Source: Purshia tridentata
Taxonomy: Eukaryota > Streptophyta > Magnoliopsida > Rosales > Rosaceae
NCBI GenBank assembly: GCA_003254885.1
Contig: QANT01008049.1
Coordinates: 1-32,057 of the forward strand
Direction of reading: 5' to 3'
Length of the DNA: 32,057 nt
Shown here: positions 1 through 12,500 of the stretch, in pieces
Position numbering within the stretch: position 1 is the first letter of the stretch
Layout of the letters: the number at the start of each line of letters is the position of its first letter
The notes under the pieces: generated by a model
Database searches by the model: none
Seen by the model: only the letters and a program-made list of their open reading frames with translations
Told to the model about the DNA's origin: nothing
Made by a program: the position numbers and the translations under genes

Positions 1-24
1 AGAATAGGCATAAAGACAACATAC

Positions 25-2145
25 TTGAACCATTTCACTGACAAAACTGAAGCCTCCAGGTCCGATGATAGAACCTGCTAGCAAATATCCAGAAATAACC
101 TGAAAAAGTTCAGAATGTAGTGAGACTCTAGAGATGACTCTTTGACCAAAACGCAGATCTAAAGCAAAGAAAAACTTATTATATAAAATCATAAATGCCA
201 AGGACATAGTACAGAAGATAATTCCTGATCTTCAAAAATTCATTATAAACAAAGCAAAGAGCTAGGATAGTGGACAGACTGGTTGTCCAGCACAGGCAAA
301 GGCAATGCCACCGCAAGTTGCAGAAACAATGACAACTACGAGATCCGATATCAATCTGCAAACATGAAGAGGATATATCAGCCAAAAGCTTCTGTCACTC
401 ATATTTTATATCAAGAGGCAATCAAAATGAAAAATGTAAGCTGACCTCAGGTCCAATTGCAGCACAGGATATTTTGACTTGGGATTGGATATAACAAAGA
501 CATTGTCCTGATTAAAATAAAAATTCAGCATGTCAAGAAAGTAACAACTTTTTTTTCTGGTAAGTAAGAAAGTAACAACTTCAAGCACAAGGCATTGCAT
601 ATATTTTCCAAAGCAGCAGTATAGCATCATCACTATGAAAATATTATCTACATCACAATAATGTACTTTTTATCCATTTTATATTAACAACGTTTTCATG
701 TTACCTATCTACATTACAATAATAAAAAAGTCCATTGTTCCAATGACAGGTAAGACATACCTTTCGATCTATTAATGTTGGCATATCTTCTGCTCCATTC
801 TCATTATCCAGATTGAAAACATCATGAAACTGAAACGACCTAACAACATAAGGCTCACAAATATGTCAGGGAACTCACTTATAAAGTATTCTTATTCCAA
901 TTACAACCACTTCCATTAAATTGAAATCAACACATATGGTCTTCAATTCAAAGATAGAAGCACATACTTCTCCTCCTTGCTGTCATTTTTCTTGGACTTA
1001 ACTCTAGCAACGGTTTCCAGAACTGCCTAATAAACAAAAAAGTATTCAATCTTAAGCCAGAAATTATGTAAAAGAACTCATTTAAGTTAATATTTCAATG
1101 TGAAAAAATAAACATAAAACTTATTTTATGGTTCTATGTTATTATTTTATAATATCGTGTGTTTTCCTTTTTGCTGGATAATATGATTTGTGTTGGTATA
1201 TTATAGTGCATATTCATGTATTTATGGCGAAATTTATCATTTTAATAAAAATAAAAAATATATATGGGGGGCCTGTTTATCCTGATAACATTCTGCATCA
1301 TTCAGACATTCACCAGCAATTCCCAATGGCAATAATGGAAATTAACATAAAATGCACCCTAAACGATATGAACCAACTATTTCATAACACCAACATTGAG
1401 AATTGGAAACATCAAACCCTTACAAAACCAGCAATTCCAAACACGGTTTCGTTTTTTTACGCTCGCCTAACTCTCAAACACCAACACATTACTTTAAAAT
1501 CGCAAATGTCAGAGCATGTGAGTACCTACCTGCTGTTCAGAAACGCTATTATTGAAGCTACCAGCATCGGCGGCTGCACAAGAAAACGCAATTAGAGCAA
1601 ATCATCTACATAGTTAATTGCTTTTAATTTTCCATAACAATATGCTTTCTTCGTTGAAAATATACATGTGTATTATAAAAGATAATATAACAAGAAGTAA
1701 AAGGAATGATAAGATCAACATAGGAACCAAATTAAATTCAACATTTGCATTCTCATTTTCCACATTGTCCATAACCAAACAAGGCTAGCAATAATTTATG
1801 AAACTGAAGCAATGCAAAACCATAGTTCAATCAGCGCAGCAAAGAAGGCATGAAATGCAAATGCAAAACGAGGAATTCAAGCTGGATCTAAGAACCTTCA
1901 GTTTGCTCATTCTCAGGGAACTCCCGTTCCAGAGCGCGGTCGATCATGCCAGCGAAGCTGTCGTCCTTGGTGGATCTCGCGCGCTCCGAGGAATTGTTGT
2001 TCGACTCGACATTGATCTCCTCGGCTACCGAGTTCGACTCGGTGGACTCGGCGGACTCGGCGGAGAGAGGGAAAGCGAGCGAAGGAACACTAACAGAGCA
2101 CAGAGAGAGTAGTACTACGAGAACCGTAGAAGATCGGAGCCTCAT
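25..2145 (-). CDS. KEA: K+ efflux antiporter of the KEA4/5/6 clade, N-terminal part (3' part outside window)
   Basis: Proton-coupled K+ antiporter of the CPA2 family; members of this clade act in Golgi, trans-Golgi and prevacuolar membranes. Coding exons joined in frame: 1896-2145, 1530-1573, 968-1026, 761-839, 446-507, 280-355, 25-99, giving the first 215 residues. The ATG at 2143-2145 opens a hydrophobic signal-like segment (residues 1-24), followed by an acidic Ser/Glu-rich stretch with a short AES repeat and the clade motif FAGMIDRALEREFPEN. Exon 2 encodes ADAGSFNNSVSEQQ, exon 4 KSFQFHDVFNLDNENG, exon 5 VFVISNPKSKYPVLQLD. The Na+/H+ exchanger domain begins about residue 165; exons 6-7 hold its first membrane helices with GQPVISGYLLAGSIIGPGG. 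The exon 7 donor follows at 23-24, so the gene continues left of the window. Exon 6 has a weak donor, GTCTGT. The motif order fits KEA4/5/6 from memory; which of the three is not resolved. Confidence 0.93.
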
Positions 2146-2360
2146 TGCAGAGGCAGGAGAGGCCTAGAGTGTGCGAGCGCACAGTGACGCCGGCTTAAGT
2201 GAGCAGGGACCACCAAAGTATTAGATTTGCTTTTGAGCTTTTCAGAGAACGAACGGAGGGAAAAAGAAATTTCAGTTGAGTTGGAGATGGAGGAGGAGGA
2301 GCTGATGTGGAAGTACGAAACTGTCCCCCGAAGCAAAGGACTCTCTCAGGTGCCGAGAGA

Positions 2361-2415
2361 TGACGTAAATCCTACGCGCGAAAGTATGTGCGTGTTTTCG
2401 CCCCAAATCCACGTG
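2361..2415. promoter_or_regulatory. bZIP-type motifs upstream of the KEA gene
   Basis: TGACGTAA at 2361-2368 and a perfect G-box CACGTG at 2410-2415 lie about 215-270 bp upstream of the KEA start codon. Both are known plant bZIP/bHLH binding cores. They are short and function is inferred from position only. No clear TATA box is seen between them and the ATG. Confidence 0.35.
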
Positions 2416-3630
2416 GCAGCTGGAAATGTACGCTTTGCAGGTGGGTAGTTAAACGGTGCTTTCCAGCAGCTCCTTGAGGAGTGGCGGAGCGGGAGGCTTC
2501 AGCGAAAGTGTTCGGTGTGGTGGCGGCGCATGAAATGCAATACAGCTCCAACGGTCAAATCAATTATGTTTGCGTGTGCTCAAACAGTCACACACCTTTT
2601 TTTTGCGCGAAGTGGCGCGTCCTAGGCAGCAGGCATCGGTTCTTGATTAACAAATAGCATATCATCCCATCCGATAAATCATTTTAGATTTTGTTTCCTA
2701 AACATTTCATTAATGAGATTTATCTACAGAAATATGGAACCAAAAAAAAAGCATTTTATTTATTTATTTGGGATACCAAGGATTTTAACTTAATATAGTT
2801 TCCAAATGAGGAAATAAATATCACTCAATCAACAACTAATTTACCATTTATTCATGATCTTTTCTATTTTTATGTGGACATAGATTAGAGGGATATATTA
2901 TATGGAAAACAAGCCATATTTTATCAAATTGGGAAGTTTCTGATATTATATTTATATGCATGCATGTGGGTTATGGAGGCTAAAATTTGAAATCAAGCAA
3001 AGGTCAAAATTCGTTCATGACTGGGAGGATGATTAGTCAATTAATAAACAAATGGTCCAATGACAGATCCCTATTTAGATCTGTTTTAAGTTTTAACCGC
3101 GACCACACCCCCATTTGACTACATAGGCTCGTATTTAATTTCAACTTCTTTAAAAACAATCTTTTTTTTTGCTGACCAATTGTATTGAAAAACAATCTTA
3201 AACCAGCACCAATGTAGAAGTGAAGAAAATATTAAATAAATAAAACCATTATATAGAAAATGTGAATTCTGATGGATCATAACCTACCTTATGGGTAATA
3301 ATTGTACATTTTTCTGGATAAATATAATAATTGAAGGATGGTGTTATTCTCGCTCTCTGCATGCACTCTTCCTTTATTCTTTTTTTTAATTATTATTTAT
3401 CATTTGAATTGTCAAAATTACCCTTATCATTTGTGACTTTCACCTCATGTGGATGGTAGGGGTCATGTTGATAAAAAGTAATTAAAAGACAAAAATTAAT
3501 AAATGACAAATTAAGGAGTGCCAATATCCCACCCTCGGAGATCTAATCTGCAATAATGTGACGGTTTATTTTTCATTTTTTAGGTTATCATTTAAATATC
3601 ATATTTGTAAAAAATTATGAGTATTTTATT
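2416..3630. other. Intergenic region without a recognisable gene
   Basis: A GC-richer patch (about 2450-2640) is followed by AT-rich DNA with poly-A and poly-T runs. Open frames are short and give no recognisable protein. About 3340-3545 has weakly complementary ends (GGTGTTATT near the left, CAATATCCCACC near the right) that may be a decayed foldback element, but the match is too poor to call. Confidence 0.5.
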
Positions 3631-4019
3631 AATAAACCACAACTTATCATACTTTTTAGTTTTAAGCTACAACAAATACAATTCTTTATTAATAAGCCAC
3701 AAAATATATTTTTAAGCAAAAAAAAAAAATTAGCTATAAATATATAAAAACAAAAAACAAAAAATTCCTAAAAAAAAAATTAAGTAAAGTATAATTTTAT
3801 GAAATTATAAAATGTAACCTTTGACATATAACGTTAGAACAAAAAAATTAAACCCAAGTGTAACTAAAAAAAAAACCCAAAACTAAATCTTAACTCAGTA
3901 GAATTACACTTTAGAAATGAAAGAATTACACTTCATGACAGTATGAGTTATACTTTCCAAATAAGTTATATTTTTATTTTCTATATTATGTACGTGACTC
4001 AGAATTATATAATTCTATT

Positions 4020-4195
4020 AGAGTTGCACTTTACATTTACAGAATATTATTCATGAATTCATTTTGGTAATTTTGTAAGAGTTGCACTTTGCATTTAGAG
4101 AGTATTATTCATGAGTTCATTTAAGTAAATTTTATAAGAGTTGCATTTTCGTGAAGAATTTGTTTAAGTAATTTTCTAACAGTTACACTTCTTGT
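4020..4195. repeat. Degenerate tandem repeat, unit about 58 bp
   Basis: AGAGTTGCACTTT begins units at 4020, 4079 and (as AGAGTTGCATTTT) about 4138, each followed by a similar stretch with TATTATTCATGA and a T-rich tail. A shorter AGTTACACTT motif also recurs upstream from about 3902, so the array may extend left in eroded form. It lies inside the candidate transposon. Confidence 0.6.
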
Positions 4196-4213
4196 TGTGA
4201 CGAATTTGCAGGG

Positions 4214-4471
4214 TTGATTGCACTAGAAGAACAGATTGATCAGACCAGAGTATTCACGCCAAACCAGAGCTGGAACTACTTTTTAGAAAAAGTAAAGGTC
4301 AGCCGTAAGGACTGCTACCTCCATTTGATGGGGATTGAAACTCATATTAATCTAAGATGGAGATCTCAATATCCAACTAGTATTTGGAATTTTTCTTCAA
4401 TAATGCAAGTGAAAGCAGAAAAAACATTATTCATAGTCATCATAGTCATCGTACATGCCGGAGGAAACTAA
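4214..4471 (+). other. Unrecognised 85-codon open frame inside the candidate transposon
   Basis: This frame follows TTTGCAG at 4205-4211, which resembles a splice acceptor, and ends with a hydrophobic run (IVIIVIVHAGG). There is no family resemblance that I recognise, no in-frame start with context, and no downstream exon. It could be a captured exon fragment or chance. It is not called as a gene. Confidence 0.2.
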
Positions 4472-4521
4472 TTAAATAAATTAAAAGCTTAAATAATGAA
4501 ACTCATAGAAATAGTCCAACT

Positions 4522-4930
4522 TCAACAGGGAAGGACCCATGAAGTAGAGAAATAATTTTGATAAAGGGCATTTATATCTTTTTGAAACCGCATCTTCAGA
4601 AATACTATAAACAAGTGGCCATTGAACAAGGACTTACAGTATTCATTCACTTGGTCGCACATTTTCTTGCTATAATAGTAATCGTCCTTGAGATTAACCC
4701 CGTCCATAATATTTTTGAATTCCTCCAAATATTCTGGGTTTTTAATCCCGTTGAGCTTTATGATCTCGTTTTTCTGAAGTAGTTCAATATCCTTCAAGGC
4801 ACTGATGAGACACTTCATAAGAAAGGCATATGATGTAGCACCAGATGTCCCGCTAATACACCATTGCTCGTAAGAAATCAGGTTCTTGAAGAGTGAACTT
4901 GACGTCTCGTATATGAACAGTTGGAGAATT
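4522..4930 (-). pseudogene. DUF247 protein C-terminal fragment, broken
   Basis: Read on the minus strand, this frame runs from about 4930 to a stop at 4522-4524. It gives motifs in the order expected for the C-terminal half of plant DUF247 proteins: LFIYETSSSLFKNLISYEQ, then SYAFLMKCLISALKDIELL, then KNIMDGVNLKDDYYYS, then QVNEYC, then YFSTSW. DUF247 proteins are usually about 400-500 residues with a C-terminal membrane helix; here only about 135 residues remain. The N-terminal half is absent, the final helix is lost at the stop, and a 50-bp out-of-frame duplication interrupts the upstream side. It sits between inverted repeat arrays, which suggests transposon capture. DUF247 function is mostly unknown (some act in grass self-incompatibility); none is expected here. 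Confidence 0.7.
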
Positions 4931-4996
4931 CTGATTATGTAAAAGAACTCGACGTCTCGTGTATGAACAGTTGGAGAATTCTTATTATGTAAAAGA
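4901..4996. repeat. 50-bp tandem duplication in the DUF247 relic
   Basis: A 50-bp unit starting GACGTCTCGT at 4901 is repeated from 4951, with mismatches such as TATATGAAC versus TGTATGAAC and CTGATT versus CTTATT; the second copy is recognisable to about 4996. Fifty is not a multiple of three, so the duplication shifts frame between copies and confirms that the fragment is not coding. Confidence 0.9.
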
Positions 4997-5125
4997 TTAT
5001 GGCTTTAAAATAAAAAAAAGGATAAAAAAAGGGCTTGAAACTAATAGTAATAAAAGCAATGGCTTATGACTGAATGCAAGAATTAATTGTGGCTTAAGAA
5101 TAGTTTACTTTTAATAATTAATATT

Positions 5126-6544
5126 ATTTCTTATCTACATAGGGAGATTTTTTCTTTGGCTTTTTTGGATATAGACTATCTATTACTTCAACATTTCTGT
5201 TTTTATTAACAATTTAACAATCTTAATTGGAAATAAATTCATATTTATTCTCTGAAAAAAATCTAAAAAATTGTGAGATTAATCTATCTAATTCGTATGA
5301 CAAATTTTAAATTTATTTAGTTTAATTATACCCAACATCTCTGATTTAACTTCCACCATCTTACATATAAATAAAAAACTTTGCTTAAACAGAAAATGAT
5401 TTCATACTTTCTTTTATTAAAAAAAGATGTAAATAGGATAATCGTCATTTGATAATGTAAAAAAAAGTCAAAATAATGCGATCAAAATTAAAAAAGACAA
5501 GGGTTTAATAAAAAATATCAGGTGACAAATAAGTAAACTCTAATTTATTTATTTTTATATATCGGAAGGGAAATTTGAATGTGGAATCTCTCTAAAACTA
5601 TATATTGATAATCATATCATTTTTAATGAATTGAAACCTAAGCTTGGTAATTAATGTTCCCTCTTAGTCACGTCGTGTCTAACCTATTTTGTGCTCGTGT
5701 CATGTTGATAATTTTAAAACTTCAACCCAATTCAGTTTATTTACTTGTGTACTGTGTGGTGTTGCGTGACGGCAGTTTGAAACTTTCAATTTTTACCCAA
5801 AACTTATCTCAAAATGCTCACCTAAATGTCTCATTTTTGGAAATTTTGGGAAGAAAAAGAAATGGTACTAGTAACATGGTTAGCAGAGAATTCTCCTGCA
5901 CCAAACTGGTAAGCCCAAGTAGAAAATCTTTTCTGTGCTTGATAGCAAGAAATTCAAAATTGAATAGATCTACAAATGTTTTGTGTACTTTGATATATAA
6001 TTTCCGTTTTAAACTGGAAACTGAAGGCGAGAAATGGAGAAGTCTTTCGATGCTTTCTTGAGCTTCACACTTCATACAAAGATGAGGAAATGAAGGGAAA
6101 GCAATCATAAATACATCCTAACGTCCCATTATTTGCATTGCCTAATTTATATATGTTGCATGTTCTTGATCAGACGTCATCATTTCAACAGGGGTAGTTA
6201 TGTATCGATGTGGCATCTCATAACCCCCTCTGATCTGAATGTTCTACTTCAACCCTCTTGCTGCACCGTAGTGCCTCAGTTCCTTAAAGCTGACTTTGCG
6301 AGAATTGAGATCAATGTCGCAAATCCTCCAAATGAAATGGCCATGATAATGCAGCGAATAGATCACCACAACCTTTCTTCTTGAATGCTATATCTTGAAA
6401 AATTATGAGATTCTCAGATTCCCCATCAATGCCACCAATGGAAGTGATGAAAAACAATATACAGTTTATAACTTGATGAGTAGCAAGTGTTGGCTTTCAT
6501 TCCTGAGAGTCAGCTTGCAAGTTACTTTCCGAGTGCCATACTGC
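5126..6544. other. Intergenic region 3' of SBE3
   Basis: AT-rich DNA to about 5640, then higher-complexity sequence. Open frames at 5654-6061 and 6133-6384 (+) and 5818-6108 (-) have no recognisable domains. The 200-300 bp nearest 6545 probably include the 3' untranslated region of SBE3, whose stop codon is at 6545-6547. No other gene is supported. Confidence 0.5.
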
Positions 6545-9500
6545 TTATATTCTTAAAATCCGACTTAATTTGTAAACCTGCAGAAGAGAAAATCCATATA
6601 ACAAAATTTCAAGTCAAAATGCAATCTAGTTTAGAACTACTTGGTGTTACCACAAGGTTTGGTTGAAATCAGGCGCATTGAAAAGAGGTTTTGGTTTTTT
6701 TGATCCCACACGGTAATGGTGGGACTTGAAACAACAGAACCGAAAGCAAGATTGTGGATGACCTCGAGTACAAGAGCACTTCCCTTAAAAATGCCTCAGG
6801 ATCTAGAGTGTTTGTATCAATTTGAACACTTTCTTTAATACGTATCCAAATGTGTGCAGTAGATCAAATACAATAGTCAACTATTTTATGAGGTTATTTG
6901 CAATTTGAAAACCATGTGCGGTCCTAAAGAACAAAATTGGTCCTTTAGAAAGTTTTTCCAAACCCTCACCGTCTAAGACTCTAACGCACAGAAATTAATA
7001 GCAACAGTATACAATCCTAGCAAGCAGAATTGCATAAAAATATACCAACCTGGGCAGTCCTACTGGGAAGAGGCACTTCTAAGCAGTTCCGAAGGCCATC
7101 AACTCTGCAAAGACCAAACAAAGAGATGTCAGATCAACACAAAGGAAAGAACCATAGTAAGTAACCTAAATTGAATGCAATAACACGCACACATATACTA
7201 AAAGAAAACATTGGAAGGGTAGTGGAAGAGTCAAGGAAGTCAAAAATTACCTTTTGCTAGTAGTATTCCTGAAATATTGATCATCCTTTATAAGTCCCTG
7301 ACCTCCATACTTTATTTCATCTGTATTTAGTACAAGCTGTGGCCACAGAAGTCGAACACATTGATTTACTTCAAGCCCTATGGTTGTATACATACATATA
7401 AACTAGACTAATTGACTCCTCAGTTTATGAGCCCAAAGTGTATTCATGGAAGTACACAAATCATAAATAAAATGATACTATTAAGATTTAGAAACTCTAA
7501 TTCTGATATAATAAATTACTAGATGCTGGTTTGTCAAAACCTACTTGATACTCTCCAGCTTCTTCTACGCCTATTCCGTATCCTTGATAAGAATCTGTTG
7601 GATGAAAGTTAAATATGAAGAGAAGGGGACCTCTAATATAAGCTATTACCTGTAAATAGCAAATAAATATCTTAGTACAAGGCGCAAACTTCTTTCCCAA
7701 ATGCACACAAGCATACACAAAGTAATTGAATGGAATAGTCATCATACCATGGTATTGTCATTCACATGGTGAATGCTGGGTAAAACTCTTGCAAGTATTC
7801 TTTCACTTTCATCCAACTTCATCAAGTCCTAGGAAAGAGTTAAGATGAAAATTATTTTTCTAACCATGATATCAAGGAATGTTTCCATCATGTATAATAC
7901 AAAGGCCACTAGCAACTTTAAGTTGAACAAGTCAATTGTAAAACCAAGAGTGATTACAGATCCAAGAAACTGCATTTTTGGGGGAAAATATAATTATTAT
8001 AAACCAATACAGAACAGTTGTTGGCAACTATGGACAACAGCCAGAGCAATATCATAGCCAGATGCCACAGAAAGAAGGCCAGGAGATCACAATATATAAG
8101 CATGTCAGGGTAACAAGATGGTAACAAAAAGTTATTAGTTGACACCTTGTCAAATGTAAACAAATTGCTATGCAATCCTTCATTTGCAAGAAGATCCCAC
8201 CTACGGTTGGCAAGTGAAAACGAGAAATTGTTGCTTGGCATTGGGAACTCAACTCTCTGGAACATGAGAAGATCATTAGCCAAATGAAATAAAGTTTTTG
8301 GACATGCAGGGGCCAGTAAACTCACCTCTGGATGCCCAAATTCATTGCCCATGAAGTTGAGATAAGCACGGCCACCAATTGTCAATGTAATTAATCTGAT
8401 CATCTGGGTCAAGACCCAAAAATGAAAATGAAAATATAAATAAACAAACCAAAATAAAGCATGAGATGGAAATAACAAACAGCATATAAAAGTTCTACAG
8501 AACATGTTACATTAATTGCAAATGTTTCCTAAACTGCATACAAACTGCACCTTTTTCCCTGATGCACATTTTGCATAGACATAACTTATTCTTCTTCAAT
8601 GGTTTTTGGAAAGTGTGAGAAGAAATACTATATAAGAAGTAATATGAATGTGTGTGAGCACGTATATGCATATAAAACAGTAGAGAAATTCTAAAAATTA
8701 GAATTTGATTTTCAAGATAGTAGAAAGATATATTTACAACAGTCAGTACATAACATACCTTGTGCAAGGAACAACCTCTGAGCAATAATTTCTCCATGTC
8801 ATGAGAATTCTCCCTGATTTCACCAAACAATATCTCCGCAAATGACCGCCCTCCAGATATCGACTAATACGCAAGATTTTAATAACAAGGTGTAGCAATA
8901 AATCATCACAAATAAATTTAACAAGAAACCGAATTTATGATAGAGGCTTAGGATATTTCAATAGAGTTCTTGACATGAAAGAGATTAAAAGGATGATACC
9001 TGGTTATGATTTTCAGTATACACAAGCATTTTATCTGCATACTTTTTGTTGCCCATTAATGTGCTGACAATCTACAATGTGGGTTTAACATCAATGAATG
9101 CTCACTTTATGGAATAGAAAAACATGCAAGTGAACTAACAAGGAAATGATACAATCCCACTGGATTCTAAGACAACATATAACAATCAGATAATACAACC
9201 TTACTCATGCTCCAATCATGGTCCGGAACATCCTCAAGAAAAGATGACCACATCTCTGATGCAGAAAGATTGACACAATAATCAAATCCCAATCCACCTT
9301 GAGAGGTTGGTTCACATAGCCCAGGATAGAAGGTTGCCTAAAAAATAAATAAAATTTGTAGAAAACACAAAATACAATGCATAGCACTGAAAAATAGAGA
9401 CAATATAACCATCATCACAAAACGAAACAATAATGACATTGACTGCATTTCTGAAAGGGATATAACTAGAGTAAAGAGAAATGAAATACGCAAGTCTCTG

Positions 9501-12500
9501 GATCTGTAACCCTATTGAGGAACTAATCAGGCTCTTATATCATGGATGTGAGCTCTAGAAGAAATTTTCGGATTTCACCTTTTTGATATGTTCCTAAAGT
9601 AGGAATAAATAATATAACTGCACAATATATAGTTAAAAATAATAAGAAGATTTAATTCTGTTTCTTTACCATTATGTATAATGATATCAATATATCTGTT
9701 GCTCTACTTGAATATGAAATCTAGAATCTAATTTTTGGTGGAGCTAAGATCCCTATGATCTGAACTCTGGAGCCCACTAGCAGCAAACATATGCTATTCT
9801 TTTAGAGCCTACTATCAGAAAAAGATGCCATATGAGCTTCATTATAAGGTTCTCACACTATAAACAAACATTTAAAGATCAATTGCTTACATCTTCAGCA
9901 ATTGTTATTATGTCTGGATGAAGACCATGAAGTATCTCGTTTGCCAAAATGAGGTACAACAATGCATCCTTATCAACATACTGATTGCAGTACCTGCAAA
10001 ATAGCAGGGTTGATAAGATCTGAGCTAACCTTAACCATGAGGTATGGCACAAAACACTAAAATCAGTTGAAAGAAAAAAGTATTTAGAGGTTGACTATGG
10101 AATACAATATTAGGGCATATAACAACAGAGTTTAGAATTCTAGCAACATATATAGTGTCCATATCAGTTATGTTCTGTTGTCAATTCAACCATTTTTTTT
10201 TCTTAGTCAACACATTAGGTCACCCATATATTAACATATGCAGTTGAGGTCTCTTCTTATATAAACAATAAAAATAAAAAACCAAAAACAATACGATTTT
10301 AATTATACAAGAGTGCACATCAAATCCTACAAATCCTAGCTTGTTACAGCGTAGGTATGCATATATTGTTGAATTTTCAATAGCAAAAGGATATAAGCCA
10401 TATCCTGGGAACTGAAGATGCCTTTGTTAAGCCCAAGAAAATCTGGCTGTTATTATGAGTGTAAATGTGGTTAAATGTATGAAATTATAGTAGTTTGGTG
10501 TCTTACTCCTCCAAGTCACCGGTAAAAGAAGCAAAACCATTGTGTGTATACATCATTGATGAGAGTGAATGGAACTGAAAACCATCAATTTGGTACTCCG
10601 TGACCCACCTGTGCAAATATCATAATTATTGAACCAATGATAAGACGCTGAAACAAAACAAATACAACTTAAAAAACCAAATATAGCAGATAATATTGGT
10701 ATTAGAACACTGAGTTAGGCAGATAAATGATGACTGGTCCAAAGAAGAAACTCTATTAATGTTAGAATTTAAAACATTGAACCGTTATTTGAGCTTCACA
10801 TTACCAGTTTAAATTTGAGAGGAGAAAATGCAGGACATCAAGATCACCATATTTAAACATTCTGGTACCCCAGTACTTGTGATGTCCCCGTTTACCTATT
10901 CAAGAAGATAATGCAAATAGCAGAACAAGATGACAATGAATATAAGAACAAAGGCCAATATTGTCAAAGAGATGAATCCCACATTGGTTAGATACCACCA
11001 TTTGCATGAGTACAAGTACCAAACAGACATCTCTACTTAATAGCATAAGCTTTTGGGTTGGATATACTTTATTATGTATTTCAGCGGATAGAGCCTAGTT
11101 CAGTTTGTCTCTCTCCATATCTCATATATCACTGCAAATCTGACTTTCATTAGCTCTTCCAGCATTTGGGTCCCACTACATTCAAGTTAGTTTATTAACT
11201 TTCAGCCTCACCATTATAGGAGGGTTAGCTGCCTATTTTTCCTTGGTTGATGGTTTGGATCAAGAATCAAAACAGGCGTTTTATTTTTCTTTTTAAATTG
11301 GTTTTTATTTTATGTTTTGCTAATAATTTGGTCCTTTTTTTTTAAGGAAAATTGTCTGTTGGTTTTTTTTTTTTTTTAAATTTTATTTTATGCCTGTTGC
11401 ACATATGGGATTATTTGAAACTGTCTGCTGGTTTGAATTTGTTTGAGTGTAAAATAATTTTGGTGTTGGTTGGTTGGCTAGAATTTCTATTAGAATCTAT
11501 TCGTTTCCACTTAAGGTAGAGTTGATTTTAACTTTATAAAAGAAACAAACTTTGGACTCAATCCCAACCTAATTACCTAATCAGAATATCAGATCCAACC
11601 CAATCTCTACTGTTTTAGTTTGGCTCAGTTTTTTCTCATTTCAATCAATTGGGCACCAGATCCGACCCAACCCATGTCTACCCGTAGTGAGACCTACAAA
11701 GGCAAGGCAACAGTACTGTAAATATACCAGTGTGGAAGTAGCAATCATTTGTTCCATCAAATAGTGACAATCCAACCATCTCATCTGCAGCTGAGTAGGA
11801 ATGGACAATGTCTAAGAAGACCAGCAGCCCTAGTCCTGAAAAGTGAAAAAGTAAGGTAACATCTGAAAGCTTTAATCATTATCTAAACCATGGAGGGGAA
11901 AAGATGTTGAAAAAACACATTATCAATGCCAAAATAGTGGAGAAACAGCATTTATTCATGATTATTATCTGCTTTTAACTATGGACTTGAAAACTTGTTA
12001 TCTACAAAGTTTTATACCATTGTCATCAAGTCGTGTCATTTGTTTTGCCAATTATTTTCCTTTCCACGCAAGAAATGAGCTGAGGATTAAAGGACAACTC
12101 TATATTACTGATGCCATCTCTGATACATCATTTGGAATCTACAAGCAAGACATGAATCAATGCATTGTACAAATCTAGGCTGGCACCTTATAACATTTTG
12201 TTATCTTATTTTCTAGATGTCAACCTCAATAGGTGCAATACGAAACGAATGTTTGAGCAAGTAAAACATTTTTTGCATGAGCTGCAGAAGCCAAGCTGAA
12301 GCACACAGCAACAAGTAAAGCATCAATAAAATCTTTGAGGTTACTGATCGAAATGAATAGAATCAGATGAATAGTGATTACCATGTGCTTCATCAACCAA
12401 CCGCTTGAAGTCATCAGGAGTGCCATACCGGCTGCTAACAGCAAATAAATTAGTAACCTGAAATTCCAAAAAAATGATCATATTCATTCAACAGTCGTGT

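Larger units (their letters stand above)
3634..5095. mobile_element. Candidate unclassified transposon with inverted ~30-bp subterminal repeat arrays
   Basis: On the left, the + strand carries AAACC/AAGCT/AAGCC followed by AC-rich sequence at 3634, 3664 and 3694 (period 30). On the right the same motif sits on the minus strand, read as GGCTT on the + strand at 5001, 5032, 5061 and 5091 (spacings 31, 29, 30). Where two adjacent units are aligned, TTAAGCYACAA then TAAGCC recur with an identical 31-base offset in both arms. Between the arms lie a repeat array of about 58 bp and a broken DUF247 fragment. Subterminal repeats facing each other are typical of DNA transposons such as CACTA or hAT types, some of which carry host gene fragments. 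True ends and a target duplication were not found, so the limits are those of the arrays only. Confidence 0.5.

Noticed and set aside
1188..1595. 135-codon + strand frame
   Set aside because: Covers KEA exon 2 and introns on the opposite strand; no coding signal of its own.
3340..3545. Possible MITE with GGTGTTATT and CAATATCCCACC ends
   Set aside because: Complementarity between the ends is too weak and no target duplication was found.
5654..6384. Open frames of 75-135 codons downstream of SBE3
   Set aside because: No recognisable motifs, frames on both strands overlap, and no consistent exon structure could be built.
7954..8505. 183-codon minus-strand frame
   Set aside because: It reads through SBE3 exons 15 and 16 and the introns between them; only the exonic parts are conserved.
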